From Luethyella okanaganae (GTDB lineage: Bacteria > Actinomycetota > Actinomycetes > Actinomycetales > Microbacteriaceae): a stretch of 64,000 nt of DNA. The stretch covers positions 372,001 through 436,000 of the forward strand of contig NZ_JBHSTP010000002.1 of the NCBI RefSeq assembly GCF_042660285.1. Reading direction: 5' to 3'. The position numbers were made by a program, and so were the translations under genes. This document shows, piece after piece, positions 1 through 10,215 of the stretch (position 1 is its first letter; the number at the start of each line of letters is the position of its first letter). The notes under the pieces are model-generated. The model was not told the origin of the DNA and did no database searches. It worked only from the letters and a program-made list of their open reading frames with translations.

Positions 1-3000
1 CGCAGCCGATGGTGCGCTACACCCTGACCTCCGGCAACGACGAGCCCGACCGCGATCCCCGGGACTTCCGGGTGCTCGGATCCGACGACGGCTCCTCGTG
101 GACGGTCCTCGACCAGCGCCAGGGTGAGGGCTTCGACAGCCGGAGCCAGACCCGGACGTTCGAGCTGGCCGCGCCCGCCCCCGCCTACGCGCACTACCGC
201 CTCGAGATCACCGCGACGAAGAATCCGAGCAAGAACATCGTCCAGCTCGCCGGCTGGGAGCCGATCGTCTCTGGTGCGACCGTCCCTTCGACCTCCTATA
301 TGCTCCTGCGCGTCGGCGCGGGTCCGACCAGCTCCGACACCGCCAAGACTGGGGTCGGCTTTACCGGGACCCGCGCCCTCCAGTACACCGGGCACCACCT
401 CGCCGACGGCGCCGTCTCGTCGACCACGGCGCTCTACACGGGCCTCGATGTCGCCGTCGCCTCCGACAGTCGCCTGTCGTACCTCGTCTTCCCCGTGCTC
501 GACGCGGAGCAGACCTACGCCGCGACCTTCGTCGCCGTGGACCTCCACTTCGACGACGGCAGCACCCTGTCCGCGAGCGGCGCGACGGACGTCTACGGCT
601 TCGGCGCCTCCGCGAAGGAGCAGGGCATGGCCAACGGCCTCTGGCCCAACCAGTGGAACAAGGTCTCCGTGGACCTCGGACGCTTCGCCGGCCGTACCGT
701 CACGTCGATCCTCTTCACCTACGACCACCCGGTCGACGGCCTGAGCGGGGTCGAGACGCCCACCAGGGCGACGACGGTGAACGGATGGCTCGATGACGTC
801 GCCATCGGTAAGGCGCCGGTGCGTGACGACGCCGACGGGCTCGTCTCTTACGTCGACACCAGGCGCGGCACGAACTCGAGCGGTGGCTTCTCCCGCGGCA
901 ACAACCTGCCAGCCGCAGCGATGCCCAACGGGTTCAACTTCCTCACCCCGATGACCAACGCCGACAATGGCGGCACGCTGTACAACTACCAGCGCGCGAA
1001 CAACACGCAGAACCGGCCGACCCTCAACGGGATCGGGTTCTCGCACGAGCCGAGCATCTGGATGGGCGACCGCAACCAGCTCGCCGTCATGCCGGCGGTC
1101 GGCTCCATCCCGACCTCCTCGCTCGGCGACCGCGCGCTGGCCTTCCGCCACGACAATGAGCTCGCCCGCCCCGACATCTACCGGGTCGCTTTCGACAACG
1201 GCATCTCCACCGCCGTCACCCCGACCGATCATGGCGCGGTGTACCGCTTCACCTTCGTCGGCGACGCGGGCTCCGTCCTCGTCGACCAGGTGGTGAGCTC
1301 GTCGAAGCTCACCGTCGATGGGAGCACGGTGACCGGCTGGGTCGACGGCGGATCAGGCTGGCCAGGACGCACGCGCATGTTCGTCTACGGCACGTTTGAC
1401 CGGCAGCCGACCGCCTCCGGGGCGACCAACAGGGGCGACCGGAACGGATCCGCCCGCTACGCGGCCTTCGACACCTCGGGCGACCGTGATGTCGAGCTGC
1501 GCATCGCGTCGTCGTTCATCTCGCAGGATCAGGCGAGGGCGAACCATGGGCTCGAGCTCGACGGCGTCTCCTTCGACGACGCGCGCCGCGCCGCGACGGC
1601 CGCATGGAACGACCGCCTCGACGTCGTCCACGACGTCAAGGGCGCCACCGACGACCAGCTCGTCACGCTGTACTCCAGTCTGTACCGGCTGAACCTCTAC
1701 CCGAACTCCCAGTTCGAGAACACCGGCACCGCACAGGAGCCGCACGACGCGTACGCGAGCCCGGTCTCGCCGACGAGTGGGGCGGCGACCGACACGAAGA
1801 CGAACGCGAAGGTCGTCGACGGCCGGGTCTACGTCAACAACGGCTTCTGGGATACCTATCGCACTGCCTGGCCGCTCTACGCGCTGTTGTACCCGAAGGT
1901 CACCGAGGATCTCGCCGACGGCTTCGTGCAGCAGTACCGCGACGGCGGTTGGATCGCGCGCTGGTCGTCGCCCGGCTACGCCGATCTCATGACCGGGACC
2001 AGCTCGGACGTCGCCTTCGCCGAGGCGTACCTGGCCAGCGCCCTTGACACCCGCACCTCCCTCGAGGCTTACGACGCCGCGGTGAAGAACGCGACCGTGT
2101 TGCCGCCGTCGAACGACGTCGGACGCAAGGGGATCGCGCAGTCGACCTTCCTCGGATTCACTACGGCCGACACGCACGAGAGCGCCTCGTGGGGCCTGGA
2201 GGGCTACATCAATGACTTCGGCATCTCGAAGATGGCCGCGGCGCTCGCCGAGGATCCGAAGACGCCCGCCGAGCGCGTCGACCGGCTGCGCACGGAAGCG
2301 GTGTACTTCGGCGCGCGCGCGCAGCACTACGTCGAGATGTTCAACCCCGACGCCCGCACCTTCACAGCCCGCAACGCCGACGGCAGCTGGACGGCCGGCG
2401 CCAACTTCGACAAGAAGGCATGGGGCGGCGCGTTCACCGAGGCCAGCGCCTGGACCTTCGGCTACCACGCGCCCTACGACGTCGACGGCCTCGCTTCGCT
2501 GTACGGCGGGCGCCAGGGCCTGGTGGACAACCTCCACGCGTTCCTGGCCGAGCGCGAGAAGGCGGACCGCTCGGGGATCCACGAGGCGCGGGAGGCGCGC
2601 GACGTGCGACTCGGGATGCTGGGCATGTCGAACCAGGTCGCCCACCACATCCCGTACGTGCTCGCCGAGGCCGGCGACCCCGTCGGGGCCCAGGAGCTGA
2701 TCCGCTCGATCCAGAAGCGCATGTTCGTCGGGTCTGACATTGGCCAAGGCTACCCGGGCGACGAGGACAACGGCGAGTTCTCCGCCTGGTACGTCTTCTC
2801 CGCACTGGGCTTTTACCCGCTGAAGGTGGGATCGGGCGACTATACGATCGGGACGCCCCTGTTCGACAGCGCAACGCTGTCGATCGGCGGCAAGGACCTC
2901 GTCATCGAGGCACCCGGCGCCTCCAGCGGCAAGGACTACGTCGCCGGTGTCCGGATCAACGGCACGGAGATCACCGATACGACCTTCGACGGCGACCTCT

Positions 3001-5666
3001 TGCGCGCAGGGGGAACCCTGTCGTTCACGATGAGCAGCCGCCCGACCTCCTGGGGCGCGAAGGATCTCAGGGCCCTGCTCGAGGCGCCGCGCCCGCTCCT
3101 GGACGCGACCAAGCCCGGGCGCGGAAAGCTGTCGTCCCTCGACGGCACGCCGGTCGGGACCCTCGTGGACGACACGATGAACTCGCAGACGACCTTCCCG
3201 GGTACGAGCACGGACCTCGTGTGGACCTCGGCGTCGGGTCCCGTCACCGTGGGCCAGTACACCCTGACCTCGGTCGACGCTGCGAGTGCGCCGGCGAGCT
3301 GGACGCTGTCCGGATCGACCGACGGCACGAACTGGACGCAGCTCGACCACCGGGAGGGCGCGACCTTCGACGGAGGGGTCCGGACCCGGCCGTTCAGCAC
3401 GACGAGCCTCGGCAGCTACACGAGCTTCAAGCTCTCGCTGACCTCCGCCGGGGCGCCGCTGGCGATCGCCGAGGTGGAGCTGTTCGCGTCGGCGAGCGCG
3501 TTGGACGGTCTCTCCGTCACCGCCGTGGCGCCGCAGCGCGTGGCCATCGGCGCCCCGTTCACGGGAGTCCTTGCGATGATCGTCGGCGCCGAGAAGGATG
3601 CCGCCGGCTACGATGCGACGGTCGACTACGGGGACGGCACCGCGCCGGTCCCCGCCGCGCTGACGCGCGACGAACTCGGCGGCTGGCGCGTCAGCGCTCC
3701 GCATGACTTCGCCGCTCCGGGTTCCTACACGGCGACGATCAGCGTTCGCGACACCTCCGGCCGGACCGCCTCGGCGTCAGCCTCGGTCGCGGTCTACCGC
3801 GACGACACGTTCGCCGGAGCGCTAAACGTCGTGTGCATCGGCGACCTGGGAACGACCGCCGCCAGCTGCGACGGCCTGGGCTACGGGTACGACCGCGCGA
3901 AGCTCGCCGCGCACGGGTTCGTGCAGGGCCAGACCCTGCCGGTCCCCGGAACGGCACTGACTTACGACCTCCCCGCGGTCACGCCCGGAGCGCCGGACAA
4001 CCTGACCGGCGAGGGCCAGACCGTGCGCGTGAACCTCGGCGCCGGGGCGACGCAGCTGGCCTTCGTCGGCACGGCGACCGAGAAGGAGCGTCAGCCGACC
4101 GCCATCCTGCACTTCACCGACGGCTCCCAGCAGCAGGTGAGCATCTCGTTCGGCGACTGGGTCGGGTCGGCGGGCAGCCCGCGCTTCGGGAACAGCGTGG
4201 TCGCCGTCTCAGAGGGCCGCCTCTCCGGGACCGGAGCCGAGGGCGGGGGCCCGAAGAACACGGCCATCTACGCGACGGCGCCGATCGTGCTTGACGCCGC
4301 CGCCGACGGCACCCCGAAGACGGTGGAGTCGCTGACCATGCCGAAGGAGTCCGGAACGCTCCGAGGCGGTCGCGTGCACGTGTTCGCGATCGCCTCCGAC
4401 GGCGACCGCAGCGGCATCGCACCCTTGACGATCGAGCCGGCCCCCGTGGCCGACCAGGTCGCCGGGACCCCGTTCCGCGCCGTGCTCGCCACCGTCGTCG
4501 GCGGAGTGGGCGAGAGCAGCGCGGTCGTGAACTGGGGCGACGGATCCACCGTCTCAGCGGTCGCCGTCGCCGACGGCGCGGTGTCCGCAGAGCACGTCTA
4601 CGCCGCCGCCGGCTCGTACACGGCGATGGTGACGGCGGACGACGGCCGGCGCTCAGCGGAGGCGACGGTCTCCATCGCCGTGACCGAACCCCCGGTGGTG
4701 TACACCCCGAGCGTCGCGGTCGCGCCCGAGGAGGCGCACGCCGGCGACGTGGTCGAGGCAACAGGATCCGGCTTCGCGCCGCGGGAAAGCGTCGCGATCC
4801 GTTTCGGCCTCGGCGACCCGGTGACCGTCCGCGCCGACGACCAGGGGGCGCTCCGCACCTCATTCACGGTCTCGGCCGACGCGCTCGACGGGGACTATCC
4901 GGTCGTGGCCTTGGGCGACGTCTCGAAGGTCGAGGCGCGGGCCGTCGTGCACGTGCGCACGGCCACGACCGGTCCGCGGCAGACCGCGGTCGTGCTCCGC
5001 GCTGGCGGCGACGACCCGGTGGCGGGGGAGTCGTTCCCACTTGTCGCCGCTGTCTCGCCGACGGCCGCCGCCGGGAAGGTGGAGTTCCTCGAAGGCGACG
5101 CGGCGGTCGGATCGGCGAGCGCGTCCGCCGGGACGGCGACGGCCGAGGTGCGCATCGAGACCGCGGGCTCGCACGTCTACATCGCGCGGTTCACGCCGGA
5201 CGATCCCGCGCTGTTCATGGGCTCGATCTCAGAGCCGCTCACAGTCGTCTCCCGCAGCGTGCCGGTGCTCGACCCCGAGCTGGTGGTCGCGAAGAACTCG
5301 GCCGCGCAGGGCGAGAGCGTGGATCTGACCGGCCGCGGCTTCGCGGCGGGGGAGAGCGTCGTGACCACCCTGCACTCCGATCCCGTGCAGCTGGCGACCG
5401 CGGTGGCCGACGAGGCCGGTGGGTTCCGCCTCACCGTGACCGTGCCGACCGATGTCCAGCCGGGGAAGCACACGATCGTCGCACAGGGGTCGGCGTCGGG
5501 GCTGAGCGCGAGCGCGTCGCTGCGGGTGATCGCATCCGGAGCCGGCTCTGGTGGGGTGCTGCCGGGAACCGGCGGACTCGTTCCTGTGGCGCTCGGTGTG
5601 CTCGGGGCCGCACTGCTTGCCGCGGGCGGGGTGCTCATCGTGCGTCGGTGGCGTCCGCAGCACTGA
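1..5666 (+). CDS. Cell-wall-anchored GH92 family alpha-mannosidase (5' end outside window)
   Basis: The reading frame is open from the first base, so the N-terminus and signal peptide lie upstream. About 1,887 codons are visible. In order I see the end of an F5/8 type C (discoidin-like) domain, a GH92 catalytic module from about visible residue 280 to 1010, a second F5/8C-like module (about 1040-1160), a PKD domain, a beta-rich domain, another PKD and several Ig/IPT-like repeats. The GH92 signature GDEDNGEFSAWYVFSALGFY is present; its acidic pair is catalytic in characterised GH92 enzymes. The C-terminus has LPGTG (nt 5559-5573), a hydrophobic segment and RRWRPQH, which is a sortase sorting signal. 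GH92 enzymes are calcium-dependent exo-mannosidases, so the likely role is trimming mannans or N-glycans at the cell surface. The exact linkage specificity cannot be read from sequence. Confidence 0.9.
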   Translation, partial: QPMVRYTLTSGNDEPDRDPRDFRVLGSDDGSSWTVLDQRQGEGFDSRSQTRTFELAAPAPAYAHYRLEITATKNPSKNIVQLAGWEPIVSGATVPSTSYMLLRVGAGPTSSDTAKTGVGFTGTRALQYTGHHLADGAVSSTTALYTGLDVAVASDSRLSYLVFPVLDAEQTYAATFVAVDLHFDDGSTLSASGATDVYGFGASAKEQGMANGLWPNQWNKVSVDLGRFAGRTVTSILFTYDHPVDGLSGVETPTRATTVNGWLDDVAIGKAPVRDDADGLVSYVDTRRGTNSSGGFSRGNNLPAAAMPNGFNFLTPMTNADNGGTLYNYQRANNTQNRPTLNGIGFSHEPSIWMGDRNQLAVMPAVGSIPTSSLGDRALAFRHDNELARPDIYRVAFDNGISTAVTPTDHGAVYRFTFVGDAGSVLVDQVVSSSKLTVDGSTVTGWVDGGSGWPGRTRMFVYGTFDRQPTASGATNRGDRNGSARYAAFDTSGDRDVELRIASSFISQDQARANHGLELDGVSFDDARRAATAAWNDRLDVVHDVKGATDDQLVTLYSSLYRLNLYPNSQFENTGTAQEPHDAYASPVSPTSGAATDTKTNAKVVDGRVYVNNGFWDTYRTAWPLYALLYPKVTEDLADGFVQQYRDGGWIARWSSPGYADLMTGTSSDVAFAEAYLASALDTRTSLEAYDAAVKNATVLPPSNDVGRKGIAQSTFLGFTTADTHESASWGLEGYINDFGISKMAAALAEDPKTPAERVDRLRTEAVYFGARAQHYVEMFNPDARTFTARNADGSWTAGANFDKKAWGGAFTEASAWTFGYHAPYDVDGLASLYGGRQGLVDNLHAFLAEREKADRSGIHEAREARDVRLGMLGMSNQVAHHIPYVLAEAGDPVGAQELIRSIQKRMFVGSDIGQGYPGDEDNGEFSAWYVFSALGFYPLKVGSGDYTIGTPLFDSATLSIGGKDLVIEAPGASSGKDYVAGVRINGTEITDTTFDGDLLRAGGTLSFTMSSRPTSWGAKDLRALLEAPRPLLDATKPGRGKLSSLDGTPVGTLVDDTMNSQTTFPGTSTDLVWTSASGPVTVGQYTLTSVDAASAPASWTLSGSTDGTNWTQLDHREGATFDGGVRTRPFSTTSLGSYTSFKLSLTSAGAPLAIAEVELFASASALDGLSVTAVAPQRVAIGAPFTGVLAMIVGAEKDAAGYDATVDYGDGTAPVPAALTRDELGGWRVSAPHDFAAPGSYTATISVRDTSGRTASASASVAVYRDDTFAGALNVVCIGDLGTTAASCDGLGYGYDRAKLAAHGFVQGQTLPVPGTALTYDLPAVTPGAPDNLTGEGQTVRVNLGAGATQLAFVGTATEKERQPTAILHFTDGSQQQVSISFGDWVGSAGSPRFGNSVVAVSEGRLSGTGAEGGGPKNTAIYATAPIVLDAAADGTPKTVESLTMPKESGTLRGGRVHVFAIASDGDRSGIAPLTIEPAPVADQVAGTPFRAVLATVVGGVGESSAVVNWGDGSTVSAVAVADGAVSAEHVYAAAGSYTAMVTADDGRRSAEATVSIAVTEPPVVYTPSVAVAPEEAHAGDVVEATGSGFAPRESVAIRFGLGDPVTVRADDQGALRTSFTVSADALDGDYPVVALGDVSKVEARAVVHVRTATTGPRQTAVVLRAGGDDPVAGESFPLVAAVSPTAAAGKVEFLEGDAAVGSASASAGTATAEVRIETAGSHVYIARFTPDDPALFMGSISEPLTVVSRSVPVLDPELVVAKNSAAQGESVDLTGRGFAAGESVVTTLHSDPVQLATAVADEAGGFRLTVTVPTDVQPGKHTIVAQGSASGLSASASLRVIASGAGSGGVLPGTGGLVPVALGVLGAALLAAGGVLIVRRWRPQH

Positions 5667-5673
5667 TCGGCGA

Positions 5674-5708
5674 GGGTGCGGGGCGGGCGACGGGCCCGTC
5701 CCGCACCC
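5674..5708. terminator. GC-rich hairpin terminator after GH92 gene
   Basis: A 15-bp stem (5674-5688 against 5694-5708, one G-U pair) with a 5-nt loop starts 8 bp after the mannosidase stop. There is no T-tract, as is common in actinobacteria. The next gene is convergent, so it may work in both directions. The rest of the gap to 5980 shows nothing I recognise. Confidence 0.6.
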
Positions 5709-5980
5709 CCGCGGACGGATCGCTCCGGACCGGATCAGCCGTTCCAGGGGGAGCTCGGGGACCCCGAGAAGTCGGGCCTTTGTCGTAGCGTTCACATGCA
5801 GGCCATCGTGATGGGGTGATTAGGCACGGTCGTTGACGGCACGCCGACGCCGGTCGTGGAATTGAAGGCACCGAATCGTCCCCCGGAATGGCGCATTTGC
5901 AGGATGCTGTCGGACAGTCGGGAAGGCGGGTGCAACGGCGAGTGACCGGTCGCAGCATCCGCCCATTGTCGGCGTGTGGC

Positions 5981-7516
5981 TCAGACGTCGGCGCGTCGGC
6001 GCCGCGCGATCGCGAGAGCCAGCCCTCCTCCGAGGAGCAGGAGCAGGGTGCTCGCTCCCAGCGGGATGAGTTCCACGCCGGTGGCCGCCAGAACAGGCTT
6101 CACCGGCGGAGCGGCGCCACCCGCCGCTTCTGCGGTATTCGTGAGGGTGAGATTCAGCGTCGCTTCTCCGATGATGGTGAGCTCGACCGAGGACTTGTCC
6201 GGGCTGATCCTCACATTCGGGTTCACGTTTGCCTTGAATTGCGCAGGCTTCCAATTGACACCGGCAATGGCCGATGGCGTCTGTTCGGACAAAGTGACCT
6301 TCGTGCCGGCCGGGAGTGCCGAGATGCCCACCGGCGAGCCGCCTGCGGTGAGGGTGATCTGCACGCTCTTCTCGGATCCCTGCTCGCCGAGATAGGTGGC
6401 GAGCACCGTGTATGTCGTTGCTGGAGCAACGAGCGACGCGCCGTCGCCGACGAGCGCCCGCTTCGCGACGACGAACCCTCCACGGCCGTCACCACCGGCA
6501 GTGCCGCCTCCTGTCGCCTCGTAGAACACGGAGACCTGTGCCGTGGTCTGGTTCACCGCGACACTGTTGTCGAACACGTCGCCGACGACCAACCCGGACG
6601 GGTTGTCGATGGTCGTGTCGTATACCAGCCGGTAGATCTTGTTCGCCTGCGCGGGTCCGGCGAAGGTGACGACGAAGTCCTGCGCTGTCGACGACGTGAG
6701 CTGCCACTGGTTCGTAGGCACGCTCACCCACGATTGCGCTTCCCACTCCGTCTGGGTGTTGTCAAGCGATTGGAGGATCATGCTGTCGGGATCGAAGGTC
6801 TGACCCCAGCTGAAGGTGTCTCTGAAGACGATCGGCCCATTGCCTGCGGCTTGTCCGGGAACCAGGATCACCCAATGGACGGCGGTGCGACTAGCTTCGG
6901 TCCACCAGCCGTGCTTCACGATCTGAGAGGGGACAGGCCCGAAGTCCTGCGGGCCGACGGGTGCGCCACCGGGGAGGGGAACGACAACGGGGTTGCCTGA
7001 GACGACGATCTCGATCTCTGACGAGGTCGTCTGCTCGGTAGCTCGAATGGAGACCCACAAGGAACCCTTGACGTTGTCGTGGGTGGAGACATAGTCGTTG
7101 AATGTGCACACGACGCGCGCCGTAGCTCCGCCGGTCGCCAGGATGACGACGCACGTTCCGGCCGAGTTCACCTGGTCTGCGAGCAGCAACTCGAACTGGC
7201 CGGACGCGACAGCGAACTCGGCGGGCAGTCCGAGCGAGAACGTATCGCCGGCCTGGGTGCCCCTCCCGGTCGTGTCCCAGTCAGCACTGATCTTGGCGTT
7301 CTGGTAACGATGGATGGGGGCGTTAGGGTCGTCCCCATCGTTGATGATCGCAATCGATCCGGGCACGATCGCGTCGAACTCTGCGGCCGTCGCACTGTGG
7401 AGCGGAGCCAACGCCAGCAGCACCGCGGCGACGCTTCCCGTCAACAGTGCGATCAACCGATTTATCACGTTCCCTCGGGAGCTTTCCGGCTTCGGCAAAT
7501 GTGTCAGAACAGACAC
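5981..7516 (-). CDS. Adhesin-like surface protein with LAATG sorting signal
   Basis: The 511-residue protein starts at GTG, preceded by an excellent AAGGAGGAT site. A signal peptide (about residues 15-45, ending SATAA) is followed by two beta-sandwich regions resembling bacterial adhesion Ig-fold domains, in which DTTGRGTQAGD and YRLVYDTTIDNPSG are adhesin-like stretches. A DUF5979/Cna-B-like domain (about 370-465) follows. The C-terminus carries LAATG (476-480), a leucine-rich membrane segment and RRRR. LAxTG is the motif associated with class E sortases of high-GC Gram-positives. The likely role is a wall-anchored binding or matrix protein; its ligand is unknown. It is convergent with the mannosidase, and a two-component system lies upstream. 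Confidence 0.72.
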   Translation of the reverse strand: MSVLTHLPKPESSRGNVINRLIALLTGSVAAVLLALAPLHSATAAEFDAIVPGSIAIINDGDDPNAPIHRYQNAKISADWDTTGRGTQAGDTFSLGLPAEFAVASGQFELLLADQVNSAGTCVVILATGGATARVVCTFNDYVSTHDNVKGSLWVSIRATEQTTSSEIEIVVSGNPVVVPLPGGAPVGPQDFGPVPSQIVKHGWWTEASRTAVHWVILVPGQAAGNGPIVFRDTFSWGQTFDPDSMILQSLDNTQTEWEAQSWVSVPTNQWQLTSSTAQDFVVTFAGPAQANKIYRLVYDTTIDNPSGLVVGDVFDNSVAVNQTTAQVSVFYEATGGGTAGGDGRGGFVVAKRALVGDGASLVAPATTYTVLATYLGEQGSEKSVQITLTAGGSPVGISALPAGTKVTLSEQTPSAIAGVNWKPAQFKANVNPNVRISPDKSSVELTIIGEATLNLTLTNTAEAAGGAAPPVKPVLAATGVELIPLGASTLLLLLGGGLALAIARRRRADV

Positions 7517-8005
7517 GGCTATCCTCCTTGTTTCGTGGCTGGCTGGCCGGGGTGCGGCTTTGTTCGTTGCGAGGCGATTCCGCCTGCAACCGTCCGCTCG
7601 TGCAATGGACTCGGACGAGATCTCTCCTCCGGGCGGTGCGGGCGAAGCAGCCTCCTTGAGCGGTTAGCTCGCCTCGAATCTCCGGGTTTCGGGCTGAGAT
7701 CTATGTCAAGGCATGCCTTTCGCGATGAGTGAACCTCGCTGATCGGCTGGATCCGTGACGTCGTCGTGGCCTCGAAGGCGACGGTTCGCGCATTCGACGG
7801 GCTGCCTCACCTGTGTGCATGAACAGCTGACATGGTGTGATCCTCGGGTTTTCGGATACGGCCCGTTCCGGGGCATGCACCCTTACACAGCGCTCGGGTG
7901 CGATGTGTAGAAGGCCAGTTTTCTCGCCCGTTCACCGGGTGTCACGGATTTTTGTCACGAGAGCAGGTGACATTTGTCACGTCTTCGGCGCGGAAGTTCT
8001 GGGCT
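7517..8005. other. Intergenic region upstream of the adhesin gene
   Basis: No convincing gene is present in these 489 bp. The stretch looks less GC-biased than its surroundings. Near its response-regulator side there are two copies of TTTGTCACG (7951-7959 and 7973-7981), 22 bp apart, with GTGAC between them at 7967 and a further GTCAC at 7941. They could be protein-binding sites, but no regulator can be assigned. Confidence 0.4.
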
Positions 8006-8614
8006 CTACCCGAGCCAGCCCCGTTCCTCGGCGATGCGGGCGGCATCCGCGCGATTGGTGACGCCGAGCTTGGCCAGTGCGCCGGACACCGCGTTGCGCA
8101 CGGTGCCGTCCGACAGGTGCAGGGCACGGGCTACGGATTCCGTCGAAGCGCCGACACGTACGGCTGAGAGCACCTGCGTCTCACGCTCGTTGAGCGGCGA
8201 CTCCCCCATGCTCAGGGTCTCGGCGGCGAGAACGGGGTCGATCACTCGAAAGCCGGCGTGGATGCGGCGGATGGCGGAGAAGAGCTCGGCAGGTGATGAG
8301 TCTTTGAGCATGAAACCGGACACGCCGATCGTCATAGCTCGGCGCAGATATCTGGGGTGGGCAAACGATGTGAGCAGCAGCACTCGGCTGGTCGGGACAC
8401 GACTCGTGACCTCCCGTGCGACGTCGAACCCGTCACGCCGAGGCATCTGTATGTCCAGGAGTAGGACATCGGGTCTCAGCGAAACGGACAGGTCGATTGC
8501 GTCCTGACCGCTTTCGGCCTGGGCCACGACCTCGAAGGAGTCCTCCGTTTCCAGGATGGCCGAGATGGCGACTCTGATCAGGGCCTGGTCATCCGCCACC
8601 AGGATCCGTATCAC
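8006..8614 (-). CDS. LuxR/NarL-family response regulator
   Basis: The 202-residue protein has a receiver domain followed by a LuxR-type helix-turn-helix. Receiver landmarks are the acidic pair D8-D9, phospho-acceptor D54 (in LLLDIQMPRRDG), T82 and K104. The C-terminal segment LNERETQVLSAVRVGAS with SDGTVRNAVSGALAKLGV is the NarL-type DNA-binding domain. Its start overlaps the stop of the sensor kinase gene by 4 bp (ATGA), so the two are translationally coupled. It presumably activates or represses transcription when phosphorylated by that kinase. Target genes are unknown; the surface-protein gene just downstream is a candidate by position only. Confidence 0.93.
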   Translation of the reverse strand: MIRILVADDQALIRVAISAILETEDSFEVVAQAESGQDAIDLSVSLRPDVLLLDIQMPRRDGFDVAREVTSRVPTSRVLLLTSFAHPRYLRRAMTIGVSGFMLKDSSPAELFSAIRRIHAGFRVIDPVLAAETLSMGESPLNERETQVLSAVRVGASTESVARALHLSDGTVRNAVSGALAKLGVTNRADAARIAEERGWLG

Positions 8615-9798
8615 AGGTCACCCCCGTCACGGGCCGGCCAGAACGCGCGAACCATGAATCCGCGTTCACCAGTCGGCCCGAACGTCAGCATTCCGCCGGC
8701 CATTCCGATCCGCTCGGCGAGACCGATGAGGCCGACTCCGGCGGGTTCCATCTGGACGGGTTCCTCCCCGTCGTCCACGACGCTGACCTCACCTGCCTCA
8801 CAGGTCACGGAGACGACGCGCGCTCTCGAATGCTTGACGATGTTGGTCACCGCTTCACGGATCAGATAGGCGCTCGGTCCACGCGCATGCGCGGGGAGCG
8901 CCGACGTGTCGCCTATCCTCTCCAGCTTCATCCCGATGCCGGTGAGCAAGTTCTCCGCCGTCTCGAGTTCCGTGTCGAGATCTGCCTCCCGGTACCCCAT
9001 AGCAACCGCCCGTGTCTCCTTCAGGGCATTCCGCAGAAGCAATTGCGTCTCTTTCAGCTCCGCTCGCGAGACCTCGATCGAGCGATCCAGCATGATCTCG
9101 GCCAGAGACCCCTTCGCGACCGCGGCGATCAAGGTGTTCCCCAGGGTGTCGTGAAGGTCGCGGGCGACACGAAGGCGTTCGGCTTCGAGGGCGGACGGGA
9201 TCAACAAGGCTCTCGCCAGACGTAACTGCGAGCTTTCGCTCACGACCCATCCAAGCGTCGTCGACAGCAGCGCGACGAGAGCGAGGCTGGAGAATTGCAG
9301 AAGCCCCCCGGCAAACGAGGAGTTGGCCCACACCACGACCCCAGCGAGCGGAATCGAAACCGCGAAGACCCGGAGCGCCAGGTGGAGGGGAAGAACGAGT
9401 CCGCCACAATAGGCCATGATCTCCATACCAGGGAGCTTCTGAGCGGGATCGAGGATGAGATACGGCAGGCATATGACGAAGGCGGCGGCCAGGCTCCAGG
9501 CTCGCCAGGTGACGTCTTTGCCCATTGCGACGATGAAGAGCGGAAGAGTGATCACTCCTGCGGAGAGCAGGAGCCAGCCGGCTAACACCGAGTCCGCTTC
9601 GATGCGGCCCGCGGGCAGCATGACTCCGAGCTGGAACAAGACGGCCATATACGCGATGCTCAGTCCGGTTCGCAGGAGCACTCGCGCCGGGCGATCCCAC
9701 TCGACGGCGGCGAGGTGCGCGTCCCCGGAGAGCCGCAGCTCGGAAAACGACAGGGCGTGCGTCACCCGGTGCCACCAGTGGGGTATACCCAGTCTCAT
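8611..9798 (-). CDS. Membrane sensor histidine kinase (HisKA_3, DesK/LiaS-like)
   Basis: The 395-residue protein has about six hydrophobic segments between residues 40 and 190. These are followed by the HisKA_3 dimerisation box ERLRVARDLHDTLGN with the phospho-accepting H216, and an HATPase_c domain with an N-box-like AVTNIVKHSRA and the late motif GVGLIGLAERIGMAGG. I prefer the ATG at 9798 over the longer open frame to 10020: a GGTGGA site precedes it and the upstream residues look non-coding. There is no extracellular sensor domain, so the signal is probably sensed within the membrane. It pairs with the overlapping response regulator gene. Confidence 0.9.
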   Translation of the reverse strand: MRLGIPHWWHRVTHALSFSELRLSGDAHLAAVEWDRPARVLLRTGLSIAYMAVLFQLGVMLPAGRIEADSVLAGWLLLSAGVITLPLFIVAMGKDVTWRAWSLAAAFVICLPYLILDPAQKLPGMEIMAYCGGLVLPLHLALRVFAVSIPLAGVVVWANSSFAGGLLQFSSLALVALLSTTLGWVVSESSQLRLARALLIPSALEAERLRVARDLHDTLGNTLIAAVAKGSLAEIMLDRSIEVSRAELKETQLLLRNALKETRAVAMGYREADLDTELETAENLLTGIGMKLERIGDTSALPAHARGPSAYLIREAVTNIVKHSRARVVSVTCEAGEVSVVDDGEEPVQMEPAGVGLIGLAERIGMAGGMLTFGPTGERGFMVRAFWPARDGGDL

Positions 9799-10215
9799 GC
9801 TTGTCCACCGCCATATCTGCCAGCACTCCTTGCGGGTACTCGGAGCGAGAGTGATCGGTTGTCGTTGGCAGATGACGAATACCGATCTGACCCCAAAGGA
9901 TACCCATGCCGGCGAATTGTGGGGTTGCCATGCGTCGCACGCTCGATGTGCGTGACTTCCTCGTCGATCGGGTATCGGGTCGCGAAACCGGCGCCCATCT
10001 TCCGAAGCTGCTCGCATCACGTGGATCGTCCGCCGCCTGGCCTCCTTGTCGGTCAGTTCGACGGAAGTGGATCGGCTCGATCTCGACCGCCGGGCGTCGG
10101 GCGTTGGCGGAGGCGAGCAACCCGGTCGTCGTCGTTCTTGCGCTGGGGGTCGAGATGCCCCCGGCGTGGCAGATCGCGGTCAGCGGCAGAACGGTAGGAC
10201 AATGGTCATCGCGGT
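9799..10215. other. Intergenic region between kinase and glycerate kinase genes
   Basis: Open frames cross this 417-bp stretch on both strands, but none has a family-like composition or a good ribosome-binding site. It is presumed to hold the divergent promoters for the two-component operon and the glycerate kinase unit. I see no clear operator. Confidence 0.4.

Noticed and set aside
1353..3704. 783-codon open frame on the minus strand inside the mannosidase gene
   Set aside because: Arg/Ala/Gly-rich composition, no family motifs, and it lies fully opposite a clear GH92 domain. Long antisense frames are common in high-GC DNA.
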